This document shows positions 50,604 through 59,276 of a stretch of DNA of 64,000 nt, in pieces. How positions within the stretch are numbered: the first letter of the stretch is position 1; the number at the start of each line of letters is the position of its first letter. Source of the DNA: Pelagibius sp048268885 (lineage in GTDB: Bacteria; Pseudomonadota; Alphaproteobacteria; Kiloniellales; Kiloniellaceae); NCBI GenBank assembly GCA_048268885.1, contig JBLWUP010000034.1, positions 1 to 64,000 of the forward strand. Reading direction: 5' to 3'. The notes under the pieces were generated by a model. It had not been told where the DNA came from. It did no database searches and was given only the letters and a program-made list of their open reading frames with translations. The position numbers and the translations under genes were made by a program.

Positions 50604-51077
50604 GTGAAAGCGACGAAGCATCGCCGGTTCGGCAAAAGCCTGCCGAGCCTGGGCGTTTGCCTGCTGCTCGCCGGCGCCACTGTCGCGCTGTCCGCCTGCA
50701 GCGACAATGTGCAGCTGCGCGGCAATACGCCGGACCCGGAGGACGTTGCCGGGATTCAGCCGGGCGTGCACAGCCGCCAGGACATCATCGATCTGCTCGG
50801 CTCGCCCTCCACCGTGTCCACCTTCCAGGACCGCAAGTGGTATTACATCGGCCAGAAGACCCAGCAGGTGGCCTTCATGAAGCCGGAGGTGCTGGACCGC
50901 AAAGTGCTGGTCATCACCTTCGACGAAACCGGTCTGGTCGAGGACACCACCAACTACACCATGGCCGACGCGCAGGATGTCGACCCGGTCGACCGCGAGA
51001 CCCCGACCGAGGGCCGCGACCTGACCCTGCTGCAGCAGCTCTTCGGCAACATCGGCCGGTTCTCCAACCCGCTCTAA
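50604..51077 (+). CDS. bamE: Outer membrane protein assembly factor BamE (SmpA/OmlA)
   Basis: A lipoprotein of the BAM complex, which inserts beta-barrel proteins in the outer membrane. The 157-residue protein has a signal with LSAC and lipidated Cys32, then a BamE domain: GIQPGVHSRQDIIDLLGSPSTVSTFQDRKWYYIGQK and LVITFDETGLVEDTTNYTM. The start is GTG at 50604 with AGAGG in place; an ATG two bases earlier is followed at once by a stop. It is divergent from the CBP3-like gene. Confidence 0.95.
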   Translation: MKATKHRRFGKSLPSLGVCLLLAGATVALSACSDNVQLRGNTPDPEDVAGIQPGVHSRQDIIDLLGSPSTVSTFQDRKWYYIGQKTQQVAFMKPEVLDRKVLVITFDETGLVEDTTNYTMADAQDVDPVDRETPTEGRDLTLLQQLFGNIGRFSNPL

Positions 51078-51093
51078 TTCGCCCGGACGCCGC

Positions 51094-51135
51094 TAGAGCA
51101 ACCCGCGTCCAGACGGACGCGGACAAGTTGCTCTA
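51094..51135. repeat. CTAGAGCA palindromic repeat (C)
   Basis: TAGAGCAAC and GTTGCTCTA form exact outer arms, and CGCGTCC/GGACGCG form an inner stem around AGAC. The left end matches the elements at 11953 and 14369. It lies 17 bases beyond the bamE stop. Confidence 0.75.
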
Positions 51136-51142
51136 ACCTTTT

Positions 51143-51198
51143 AAGATAGATCAATTCGTCCTCGGTCAGGTGATTCCAACCGACCGAGGATTGATCTT
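51143..51198. repeat. Second palindrome downstream of bamE
   Basis: A perfect 9-bp arm TCCTCGGTC (51159-51167) pairs with GACCGAGGA (51182-51190), and the outer sequences GATCAA and TTGATC also pair. It is not the same as the CTAGAGCA element. It could be a second repeat class or an RNA 3' structure. Confidence 0.65.
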
Positions 51199-51213
51199 GA
51201 GGCGGACGCCGGA

Positions 51214-51262
51214 CACAAAAAAAGAGGCCCTGGAAGCACACCGCTTCCAGGGCCTTTGTCTT
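51214..51262. terminator. Bidirectional intrinsic terminator between bamE and hppA
   Basis: A perfect 13-bp stem AGGCCCTGGAAGC / GCTTCCAGGGCCT with loop ACACC, preceded by seven A and followed by TTGTCTT. It serves bamE on the plus strand and hppA on the minus strand. Confidence 0.93.
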
Positions 51263-51306
51263 AGGCGCCCCCTTCCCCGGCGAGCCGGGAAAGGGGAACC
51301 GGTTTC

Positions 51307-53412
51307 TTAGTGGGCCAGCGCCGCCAGCAGCAGCAGGGCCACGATGTTGGTGATCTTGATCATCGGGTTCACGGCGGGGCCGGCGGTGTCCTTGTAGGGG
51401 TCACCCACCGTGTCGCCGGTCACCGCGGCCTTGTGGGCTTCGGAGCCCTTACCGCCGTGGTTGCCGTCCTCGATGTACTTCTTGGCATTGTCCCAGGCAC
51501 CGCCGCCGGCCGTCATGGAGATGGCCACGAAGATGCCGGTGACGATGACGCCCAGCAGCATGGCGCCCACGGCGCTGAGCGCCGCCGCCTGTCCGCCGAT
51601 CGCCAGGATGACGAAGTACAGCACGACCGGCGAGAGCACCGGCAGCATCGAAGGGATGATCATCTCCTTGATCGCCGCCTTGGTCAGCAGGTCGACACAG
51701 GTGCCGTATTCCGGCTTGCCGGTGCCTTCCATGATGCCCGGGATCTCCTTGAACTGGCGCCGCACCTCGACCACCACCGCGCCGGCGGCACGGCCGACCG
51801 CGGTCATGCCCATGGCCCCGAAGAGATAGGGCAGCAGGCCACCGATGATCAGGCCGACCACGACGTAGGGGCTGGCCAGCGAGAAGTTCACCGCCTCACC
51901 CGCCTTCAACGTGATCGCCCCCTCGGCGATAAACAGTTCCAGGTCGGAGGTATAGGCCGCGAAGAGCACCAGCGCGCCGAGACCGGCCGAAGCAATGGCG
52001 TAGCCCTTGGTCACGGCCTTGGTGGTGTTGCCGACAGCGTCCAGGGCATCGGTGGTCTTGCGCACATCGGCATCCATGTCCGCCATTTCGGCAATGCCGC
52101 CGGCGTTGTCGGTCACCGGGCCATAGGCGTCCAGCGCCACGACCATGCCGGCCAGCGCCAACATGGTGGAGACCGCGATGGCGATGCCCAGCAGGCCGCC
52201 CAGCAGGAAGGTGATGATGATGCCGGCGCAGATGATCAGTGCCGGAACCGCCGTCGCCTCCATGGAGATGGCGAGGCCCTGGATCACGTTGGTGCCGTGG
52301 CCCGTTTCCGAGGCCTTGGCGACCGAGCGCACCGGGCGGTATTCGGTCCCGGTGTAGTACTCGGTGATCCAGATGATCGCACCGGTCACCACCAGACCGA
52401 CGATGCCGCAAAGGTAGAGGTCGAGCCCGCTGAAGGTGATGCCGCGGGTCGTCATCATGGTGTCCATGCCGATGACGTAGTCGGTCACCGGCCAGAGAAC
52501 CACCGCCGAGATCACCGCCGAGGCAATGAAGCCCTTGTATAGCGCCCCCATGATGTTCTGGCTGCTGCCCAGCTTCACGAAGAAGGTGCCGATGATGGAG
52601 GCGAGGATGCAGGCGCCGCCGAGAGCCAGCGGGTAAATCACGACAGAGGCGATGTTGGGGTCCTGCACCGCGAAGATGGTCGCCAGGACCATGGTCGCGA
52701 CCACCGTGACCACGTAGGTCTCGAAGAGGTCGGCGGCCATGCCGGCGCAGTCGCCCACGTTGTCGCCCACGTTATCGGCGATGACCGCCGGGTTGCGAGG
52801 ATCGTCCTCGGGGATGCCGGCCTCGACCTTGCCCACCAGGTCGGCGCCGACGTCGGCGCCCTTGGTGAAGATGCCGCCGCCCAGACGGGCGAAAATGGAA
52901 ATCAGCGAGGCGCCGAAGCCGAGGGACACCAGGGCCACGGAGATCTCACGCTCGGGAACACCCATCTTCACCAGCACCAGGTAGTAGCCGGCGACGGCCA
53001 GCAGCGCCAGGCCCGCCACCAGCATGCCGGTGATGGCGCCGGCCCGGAAGGCGATGGAAAGGCCCTCGGCCAAGCCCGTGCGGGATGCCTCGGCGGTGCG
53101 CACGTTGGCGCGCACGGAGACGTGCATGCCGATATAACCGGCGGCACCGGAGAGCACCGCGCCGATCAGGAAGCCGACGCCTTCCTTGACGCCGAGAAAC
53201 ACGGCCAGCAGAACGAAGATGACGATGCCGACCATGCCGATCGTCCGGTATTGGCGGTTCAGATAGGCTTTTGCGCCTTCCTGGACCGCGCCGGCGATCT
53301 GCTGCATCCGCTCGTTTCCGGCCGGCGCCGAGAGCACCGACATTGATGCCCAAGCACCATAAACCAGTGCCAGCACCCCGCAGCCGAGCACCAAGTACAA
53401 CACGATATCCAT
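51307..53412 (-). CDS. hppA: K+-independent H+-translocating membrane pyrophosphatase
   Basis: A 701-residue protein with about 16 membrane segments that pumps protons by hydrolysing pyrophosphate. The catalytic loop is KGADVGADLVGKVEAGIPEDD, followed by PAVIADNVGDNVGDCAGM. At residue 465 the motif reads GNTTKAVTKG: lysine there, with threonine three residues on, marks the K+-independent subfamily (K+-dependent enzymes have alanine and glycine), as in Rhodospirillum rubrum. A short GAGGG site precedes the ATG. Together with the soluble enzyme at 6040 it allows pyrophosphate energy to be kept or lost. Confidence 0.97.
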   Translation of the reverse strand: MDIVLYLVLGCGVLALVYGAWASMSVLSAPAGNERMQQIAGAVQEGAKAYLNRQYRTIGMVGIVIFVLLAVFLGVKEGVGFLIGAVLSGAAGYIGMHVSVRANVRTAEASRTGLAEGLSIAFRAGAITGMLVAGLALLAVAGYYLVLVKMGVPEREISVALVSLGFGASLISIFARLGGGIFTKGADVGADLVGKVEAGIPEDDPRNPAVIADNVGDNVGDCAGMAADLFETYVVTVVATMVLATIFAVQDPNIASVVIYPLALGGACILASIIGTFFVKLGSSQNIMGALYKGFIASAVISAVVLWPVTDYVIGMDTMMTTRGITFSGLDLYLCGIVGLVVTGAIIWITEYYTGTEYRPVRSVAKASETGHGTNVIQGLAISMEATAVPALIICAGIIITFLLGGLLGIAIAVSTMLALAGMVVALDAYGPVTDNAGGIAEMADMDADVRKTTDALDAVGNTTKAVTKGYAIASAGLGALVLFAAYTSDLELFIAEGAITLKAGEAVNFSLASPYVVVGLIIGGLLPYLFGAMGMTAVGRAAGAVVVEVRRQFKEIPGIMEGTGKPEYGTCVDLLTKAAIKEMIIPSMLPVLSPVVLYFVILAIGGQAAALSAVGAMLLGVIVTGIFVAISMTAGGGAWDNAKKYIEDGNHGGKGSEAHKAAVTGDTVGDPYKDTAGPAVNPMIKITNIVALLLLAALAH

Positions 53413-53574
53413 GTGGAGTTCCCTCGAGATAAGTGGTCCAACCTGCTTTACGCAGGCCGGGCGCTAGATTCGCTGCCCGCTCGCAGCGCCCCAGAATCGC
53501 GCGGAAAATGCCAGAACCGGTCTACGATAGCAACCGTTTGCGCGCCGACAGCCCGCCACGCCCTGCTGTTCTGT

Positions 53575-54762
53575 TTAGGCCCGGTGCCGGCGGTGCAGCC
53601 ACAGGGCCGCGGCGGTGGCTGCGGCCACCGGGAAGATGATGCCGATATTGACGGCCTGCCAGCCGAAGGTGCTGAAGATCACGCCGGAAGCCAAAGCGGT
53701 CACCGCGGTGGTGCCGAAGACCATAAACTCGTTGAAGGCCTGAACCCTGGCCTGCTCCTCGACCTGGTAGGTCTCCGTCAGCAGCGCGGTGCCGCCGACG
53801 AACATGAAGTTCCAGCCGACTCCGAGCAGGACCAAAGCCGCCCAGAACTGCAGGACCTCCACACCGCTGAGGTTGATCAGCGCGCAGCCCAGGATCAACA
53901 GGCCGCCGGTGGCGATGACACGCTCCGCGCCCACCCGGTGGATGATGTGACCGGTGACGAAGGAAGGCGCGAACATCCCGACCACGTGCCACTGGATGAC
54001 GAAAGCGGCGGTCTCGAAGGGATGGGCGCAGGCCACCATGGCCAGGGGTGTCGACACCATCACCAGGTTCATCGCGCCGTAGGCAACCATGGCGCAGAGC
54101 ACCGCGACGATCAGCGCCGGCTGGCGCACGATCTCCGCCAGGGGACGGCCCTTGCCGCGGTCCTTCAGCGACAGCGGCGGCGGCAGCGCCGCGACCTGAA
54201 TCAAAATAAGGGTACAGAACCCCAGCACGGCGACCGCCGCGTAGCCGCCGGCGAAGAGCACCGGGGCGAAGAGCTCCTTGGTCCACTTGGCCAGCTCCGG
54301 CCCCAGGATCGCTGCCACCACGCCGCCCACCATGACGTAGGAGATGGCGCGGGACCGGTGCGCGGCACCCGCCACGTCGGCGGCGGCGAAGCGGTAAAGC
54401 GCGACATGGGTGGCGAAGGCGCCGAGGAAAGCCGCCCCGACGCAGAACAGCCAGTAATCGGCGAGGAAGACCGCCAGACAGGAGATCACGCCGCCGGCAA
54501 TGCCCAGCAGGCTGCCGAGACTGAAGCCGGCGCGCCGGCCGAAGCGGCCCATGAACAGCGAGACCGGAATGGTCATCAGGGCGGTCGCGACGAACTGCAG
54601 GGCCAGCGGCAGCGTCGCCAGGGCCGGCGTCGGCGCCAGGGAGCTGCCGACCAGCGCCGTGATGGTGATGGAGAGCGCCATACAGCTCATGCCCAGCGCC
54701 TGGCAGACGGCCAGGACGGCAACGCTGGACATGCCGGATCTCTCGGTAGCGACGGATTCCAT
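53575..54762 (-). CDS. MFS transporter
   Basis: A 395-residue membrane protein with 12 hydrophobic segments and a central loop with KDRGKGRPLAEIVRQPALIVA. The FMGRFGRRAGFSLGSLLGIAGG segment between helices 2 and 3 is the MFS signature. The C-terminal half has LLGVGWNFMFVGGTALLTETY and FNEFMVFGTTAVTALASG. The substrate is unknown; similar proteins are often annotated as efflux or sugar transporters. It follows hppA upstream on the same strand after about 160 bases. Confidence 0.88.
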   Translation of the reverse strand: MESVATERSGMSSVAVLAVCQALGMSCMALSITITALVGSSLAPTPALATLPLALQFVATALMTIPVSLFMGRFGRRAGFSLGSLLGIAGGVISCLAVFLADYWLFCVGAAFLGAFATHVALYRFAAADVAGAAHRSRAISYVMVGGVVAAILGPELAKWTKELFAPVLFAGGYAAVAVLGFCTLILIQVAALPPPLSLKDRGKGRPLAEIVRQPALIVAVLCAMVAYGAMNLVMVSTPLAMVACAHPFETAAFVIQWHVVGMFAPSFVTGHIIHRVGAERVIATGGLLILGCALINLSGVEVLQFWAALVLLGVGWNFMFVGGTALLTETYQVEEQARVQAFNEFMVFGTTAVTALASGVIFSTFGWQAVNIGIIFPVAAATAAALWLHRRHRA

Positions 54763-54863
54763 GCGGGCAAGCTACCTCATCGGGCGCTGGAAGGCAGTCC
54801 ACTATCTTGTTGCGCAAGGCAGCTATGCACGGGATCGGCGGCTGAAATAACGCCGGAAAACGA

Positions 54864-55322
54864 TCACACCTTGCGGGGCTGGCGCCGTTCCAATTCGCGC
54901 AGGATGATCTCGGAAACGACCCCCTTACCCAGCAGGCGGTCACAGACCCCCAAGAGGCGGTGTTTCACCAGGTCCGATTCGAAGCCCGCCTTGCGGACGA
55001 GGCGCAGGGCGAAGAGGCTGTGCAGCTCGGTCAGGAAGGCGTGACGCAGCCTTGCCTTGTTCTGCTGGGTCATGCCGGCGTCGAAGTTGTCCGGCAGCAG
55101 CAGGACGACCTCCATCGACACATGGTGCGTGACCTCGCCTTCCTGGATCAGCGAGATCACCAGGGGGGCATCCATAGGGATGTAGACGGGCTCCGGCTTG
55201 TTGATCTCCGCGATCAGCTCACTGGTGCGCTCGGCCCCGGGGCCCATGAGGAACCACCAAGCCGCCCCGCCGCCGCCAAGCAGCAGGATCAAAGCGACGA
55301 CGATGAGAATGATGATCCGCAA
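54864..55322 (-). CDS. FliL-like membrane protein (orphan)
   Basis: A 152-residue protein with one N-terminal membrane segment (RIIILIVVALILLLGG) and a FliL-like periplasmic domain: VYIPMDAPLVISLIQEGEVTHHVSMEVVLLL, then LRHAFLTELHSLF, and FESDLVKHRLLGVCDRLLGKGVVSEIILRELE. FliL proteins are linked to the flagellar stator, but this copy is next to thiL and has no flagellar neighbours. The start codon is TTG at 55322; AGGA is nine bases upstream and no ATG fits. Confidence 0.75.
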   Translation of the reverse strand: MRIIILIVVALILLLGGGGAAWWFLMGPGAERTSELIAEINKPEPVYIPMDAPLVISLIQEGEVTHHVSMEVVLLLPDNFDAGMTQQNKARLRHAFLTELHSLFALRLVRKAGFESDLVKHRLLGVCDRLLGKGVVSEIILRELERRQPRKV

Positions 55323-55415
55323 AGCGGCCGATCCTACAGAAGCCGGTTATCGAAGCCTCCGTGATAGGCCTTTAGGGTAAAGATGCCGTTAAGTATTAAC
55401 TATTTGAAAATACGT

Positions 55416-56417
55416 CTAGAAATGCGTCCAGCCGGCCGCCTCCAGCGGCACCTCCGCGCCAACCGCGTCGCGCAGCCGCAAACCGGGCTCCGGCCGCGCC
55501 CGGCCGATGCGGGTGATCGCGACGCCGCAGCGCGCCGCCAGGGCCTGGATCGCTTCGCGCCGCGCGGGCGCTGCGGCGAAGAGCAGCTCGTAGTCGTCGC
55601 CGCCCGCCAGCAGACGCTGCGGCGGCGCGCCCAGCGCGGCCAGCCCTTCGCGCGCCGCCGTGCCGATGGGCACCGCCGGCAAGTCGATCTCCGCGCCGAC
55701 GCCCGAGGCGCTGAGCAGGTGGCCGAGGTCGGCGGCCAGGCCGTCGGACACATCCAGCGCCGAGCGGGCCAGGCCCTCCTCCAGCAGGGCCCGCCCCACC
55801 GCCATGCGCGGTTCCGGCAGGCGATAGCGCCGCACCAGGGCCTCCCGGGTCTCCGGCGGCAGGGCGTCGAGTTCGCCGCGCAGCGCGCAGAGCCCGAGGT
55901 AGGCTTCGCCCAGCGTCCCGGTGACATAGAAGTCGTCGCCGGCCTCGACCGAGCCGCGATCCAGAACCGTCTCCCCCGTCACCTTGCCGAAGGCCGTGAG
56001 GCTGAGGGTCATCGGCCCCGGCGTGCCGGTCGTGTCGCCGCCATAGAGATCGACGCCGTAGATGTCCTGGTCGCTCGCCAAGCCTTCACTGAACCGGGCG
56101 ATCCAGGACTCCTCGATGTCGAGCGGCCAGGCCGAGGCCAGCAGGTAGCCGAAGGGCGCCGCGCCCATGGCCGCCAAATCGGAGAGGTTCACGCGCAGCA
56201 GTTTGCGGGCCACCAGATCCGGCGGACAGTCGAGGAAGTGGCGCCCCTGGATCATGGTGTCGACCGTGGCGACCAAGCGCTCGCCCTGCGACACCGGCAG
56301 CACCGCCGCGTCGTTGTGCAGCCCGAAGGTGCCGCCGGCCCGCGCCGCGAGGGGCGCGAAGTAGCGCTCGATCAGCTCGAACTCTCCGGCGCGCTTGGAG
56401 CCTGACGTCGAGCTCAT
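55416..56417 (-). CDS. thiL: Thiamine-monophosphate kinase
   Basis: Phosphorylates thiamine monophosphate to thiamine pyrophosphate, the last step of TPP synthesis. The 333-residue protein matches the family: FELIERYFAPL, then HNDAAVLPVSQGERLVATVDTMIQGRHF, VNLSDLAAMGAAPF, LDVSDGLAADLGHLL and AGGDDYELLFAA. It lies 19 bases after nusB, as in many alphaproteobacteria. Confidence 0.95.
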   Translation of the reverse strand: MSSTSGSKRAGEFELIERYFAPLAARAGGTFGLHNDAAVLPVSQGERLVATVDTMIQGRHFLDCPPDLVARKLLRVNLSDLAAMGAAPFGYLLASAWPLDIEESWIARFSEGLASDQDIYGVDLYGGDTTGTPGPMTLSLTAFGKVTGETVLDRGSVEAGDDFYVTGTLGEAYLGLCALRGELDALPPETREALVRRYRLPEPRMAVGRALLEEGLARSALDVSDGLAADLGHLLSASGVGAEIDLPAVPIGTAAREGLAALGAPPQRLLAGGDDYELLFAAAPARREAIQALAARCGVAITRIGRARPEPGLRLRDAVGAEVPLEAAGWTHF

Positions 56418-56436
56418 GGGAGAAAGCCCCGCGCGC

Positions 56437-56961
56437 TCAGCGCAACTTGCTGAGGTCGGCCTCGCCGCCGAATTCCTCGGCCCGCAGGACGTGAGCCAGG
56501 CGATCGAGCATGCCGTTCACGAAAGCGGTTTCGCGGCCGTCGAAGAAGGCGTTGGCGAGGTCGACGTATTCCGAAATGACCACCCGCGCCGGCACCTCGA
56601 GGCGTTCGGCCAACTCGAAGGTCGCCACCCGCAGCAGGCCGTGCAGCAGAATCTCCAGCCGATCGAGGGTCCAGTCCTCGTCGAGCACGGCGGCGATCAT
56701 GTCGTCCAGTTCGTCCGACTGCTTGGCCGCGCCCTCGACCAGCTCGGTCAGCAGTTCGCGGTTCACGGAGGCGTGCTTCAGGCCCTCGATTTCCTCCTCC
56801 ACGCGGTGCTGCAGGAACTCCTGCAGCACTTCCTTGGCGCTCTGGCTGCCCACCGCGATCTGGTAGAGGGCCTGCACCGCCAGCAGGCGGGCGGCGCTCA
56901 GACCGGAAGGGCGCCTGCGCTTGCCGCCGGAAGCCGGTTTGGGAGTTGGGGTATTGCTCAC
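56437..56961 (-). CDS. nusB: Transcription antitermination protein NusB
   Basis: Works with NusE to allow antitermination of rRNA transcription. The 174-residue all-helical protein has SAARLLAVQALYQIAVG near the start and DRLEILLHGLLRVATFELAERLEVPARVVISEYVDLANAFFDGRETAFVNGMLD near the end, standard for NusB. It lies between ribH and thiL. Confidence 0.95.
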   Translation of the reverse strand: MSNTPTPKPASGGKRRRPSGLSAARLLAVQALYQIAVGSQSAKEVLQEFLQHRVEEEIEGLKHASVNRELLTELVEGAAKQSDELDDMIAAVLDEDWTLDRLEILLHGLLRVATFELAERLEVPARVVISEYVDLANAFFDGRETAFVNGMLDRLAHVLRAEEFGGEADLSKLR

Positions 56962-56992
56962 TGTTCAATGAATCCGAAAAGGCCGACCGGGG

Positions 56993-57469
56993 TCAGCGGG
57001 GAAAAAGATGGAAGCGGCGCTTCACGTCCAGCATCGCCAGACAGGCCTGCGCCGCGTCCCTGCCCTTGTTCTTCTGGTCGACGGCAGCGCGCACCCAGGC
57101 CTGCTCCTTGTTCTCGCAGGTGAGGATGCCGTAGCCGAGCGCCAGGGTATGATCGCAGGCGAGGTCCTGCAGCTTGCGGGCGCTCTCGCTGCAGACGTAG
57201 TCGTAGTGCGTGGTCTCACCGCGGATCACGCAGCCGAGCGCGACATAGCCGTCGAAGCGGCGCCGCCCGGCGAAGAAGTCCATGGAGCGCACCACCATGC
57301 GAATCACCGCCGGGATCTCGAACACCCCGGGCACGGTGACACGCTCGTGGGTCACGTCGGCGGCGTCGAGTTCGGCGACAGTGCCCTCGTAGAGGGCGTC
57401 GGCGATGTCTTCGTAGAAACGCGCCTCGATGATCAGGATGTGCGGGCGCACGTGGCTATCGTCGCTCAT
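56993..57469 (-). CDS. ribH: 6,7-dimethyl-8-ribityllumazine synthase
   Basis: Condenses the ribityl-pyrimidine with 3,4-dihydroxy-2-butanone 4-phosphate to form lumazine, the precursor of riboflavin. The 158-residue protein has ILIIEARFYEDIADALYEG, VTVPGVFEIPAVIRMVV, GYVALGCVIRGETTHYDYVC and LGYGILTCENKEQAWVRA. It lies 10 bases after ribBA and 31 before nusB. Confidence 0.97.
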   Translation of the reverse strand: MSDDSHVRPHILIIEARFYEDIADALYEGTVAELDAADVTHERVTVPGVFEIPAVIRMVVRSMDFFAGRRRFDGYVALGCVIRGETTHYDYVCSESARKLQDLACDHTLALGYGILTCENKEQAWVRAAVDQKNKGRDAAQACLAMLDVKRRFHLFPR

Positions 57470-57479
57470 GTTCCGCCTC

Positions 57480-58628
57480 TTACGCCTTGCCCAGAGGCTC
57501 GATGGCGCGCTGCCCCACGACCTGCAGGCCGTAGCCTTCCAGGCCGACGATGGTGCGCTTGGTGTTCGACAGCAGGATCATGTCCCGCACCCCGAGATCG
57601 AGCAGGATCTGCGCGCCGACGCCGTAGTCGCGCAGTTCGCCGCCGGCCTTGGGCTCGCCGCCCAGCCGCGACTGCAGCGAGGTGGAGAGCGCGTCCGCGG
57701 AAGGCTCGCGGATCAGCACCACCACGCCGCGGTCGGCTTCGCCGATCATGCGCATGGCCTGCTGCAGGTCGCCGGCCTTGCCGCTGGCGCCGTCGCCCAG
57801 CACATCGTCCAGCACGTTCATGGCATGCATGCGCACCAGCACCGGGTCCTCGCCCCTGATGTCGCCCTTCCACAGCGCCACGTGCTCGGCGTAGTTCAGC
57901 GTGTTGACGTAGAGCACCAGGTTGAACTCGCCGCCGTAGCGGCTGGTGAAACGGCTCTCCAGGCGGCGCTCCACGAAGTGGTCGTGGCGCCGGCGGTAGG
58001 AAATGAGGTCGGCGATGGTCGCGACCTTCAGGCCATGGCGCTGGGCAAAGGCGATGAGGTCGTCGCGCCGGGCCATGGTGCCGTCGTCGTTCATGATCTC
58101 GCAGATCACGCCGGAGGGATTGAGCCCGGCCAGACGGGCCAGGTCGACCGCGGCCTCGGTATGGCCGGTACGCACCAGCACGCCGCCGTCACGTGCCAGC
58201 AGCGGAAAGATGTGGCCGGGCGTGGTGATGTCGTCGTGCCCCTTGCTGGGGTCGATGGCGGTGGCCACGGTGCGCGCCCGGTCGGGGGCCGAGATCCCGG
58301 TGGTGATCCCTTCCCGCGCCTCGATGGAAACCGTGAAGGCGGTCTGGTGGCGGGACTCGTTCTTGCTCGCCATCAGCGGCAGGCCGAGTTCCTCGATACG
58401 CTCGCGGGTCATGGCCAGGCAGATCAGGCCACGGCCGTAGCGCGCCATGAAGTTGATCGCGTCCGGCGTCGCCATCTGGGCCGGGATGATCAGGTCGCCC
58501 TCGTTCTCACGCGACTCGTCGTCGACCAGAATGAACATGCGGCCGTTGCGCGCCTCCTCGATGATCTCCTCGATGGGAGAGACCATCTCGCTGAAGGTGA
58601 GCCGCCAGGGTTCCTCGGACTTGTTCAT
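57480..58628 (-). CDS. ribBA: 3,4-dihydroxy-2-butanone-4-phosphate synthase with degenerate GTP-cyclohydrolase-II domain
   Basis: The N-terminal half (about 1-215) makes dihydroxybutanone phosphate from ribulose-5-phosphate: VDDESRENEGDLIIPA, TPGHIFPLLARDGGVL and RTGHTEAAVDL are intact. The C-terminal half (about 215-382) aligns to GTP cyclohydrolase II but lacks its zinc cysteines: the canonical CxxGD-type stretch reads VRMHAMNVLDDVLGDG. The domain should be inactive for GTP. Such RibBX-type proteins are known in alphaproteobacteria. A real ribA must be elsewhere in the genome. Confidence 0.92.
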   Translation of the reverse strand: MNKSEEPWRLTFSEMVSPIEEIIEEARNGRMFILVDDESRENEGDLIIPAQMATPDAINFMARYGRGLICLAMTRERIEELGLPLMASKNESRHQTAFTVSIEAREGITTGISAPDRARTVATAIDPSKGHDDITTPGHIFPLLARDGGVLVRTGHTEAAVDLARLAGLNPSGVICEIMNDDGTMARRDDLIAFAQRHGLKVATIADLISYRRRHDHFVERRLESRFTSRYGGEFNLVLYVNTLNYAEHVALWKGDIRGEDPVLVRMHAMNVLDDVLGDGASGKAGDLQQAMRMIGEADRGVVVLIREPSADALSTSLQSRLGGEPKAGGELRDYGVGAQILLDLGVRDMILLSNTKRTIVGLEGYGLQVVGQRAIEPLGKA

Positions 58629-58661
58629 CTAAAAAGCTTCTATCCTTGAGAGGCGGTCGGT

Positions 58662-59270
58662 CTAGGAGGCCGCCAGCAGACGCTGAACGTAGCGCGCGAG
58701 CATATCGATTTCCAGGTTAACCCGGTCGCCCGGCTGCTTGCCGCCCAGGGTGGTGACCTCCGCCGTATGGGGGATGACGTTGACGCCGAAGCAATCGCCC
58801 TCGACCTCGTTGACCGTCAGCGAGATACCGTCTAGCGCCACCGAGCCCTTGGAGGCAATAAACTTCGCCAGCTCCGGCGGCGCTTCGAAGGTAAAGCGCA
58901 GGGAGCCCTGCTCCGCCCCCCGGGCCTTGACCACGGCGACGCCGTCGACATGGCCGGAGACCATGTGGCCGCCCAGCTCGTCGCCCAGCTTCAGGGGCCG
59001 CTCGAAGTTGACCGCCGTGCCCGCGGCCCAGCCGCCCAGGGTGGTACAGGACAGGGTCTCGCCCGAAACGTCGGCGGCGAACCAGGCCTGGCCCTGGTCA
59101 ACCCCCTGGTCCACCAGGGTGAGGCAGCAGCCCGAGCAGGCGATCGACGCCCCCTCGGGGATCGCCGTGGTGTCATAGCCGGTCTCGAAGACGAAGCGGC
59201 GGTCACCGCCCCCTTCAGGGGTCTCGATCGTCTTGACCCTGCCGAGGTCTGTGATGATGCCGGTGAACAT
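58662..59270 (-). CDS. ribE: Riboflavin synthase alpha chain
   Basis: Dismutates two lumazine molecules to riboflavin. The 202-residue protein has two barrel halves with MFTGIITDLGRV at the start, SIACSGCCLTLVDQG in the first half and GSVALDGISLTVNEVEG in the second. It lies six bases after ribD. Confidence 0.97.
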   Translation of the reverse strand: MFTGIITDLGRVKTIETPEGGGDRRFVFETGYDTTAIPEGASIACSGCCLTLVDQGVDQGQAWFAADVSGETLSCTTLGGWAAGTAVNFERPLKLGDELGGHMVSGHVDGVAVVKARGAEQGSLRFTFEAPPELAKFIASKGSVALDGISLTVNEVEGDCFGVNVIPHTAEVTTLGGKQPGDRVNLEIDMLARYVQRLLAAS

Positions 59271-59276
59271 GGGCCC

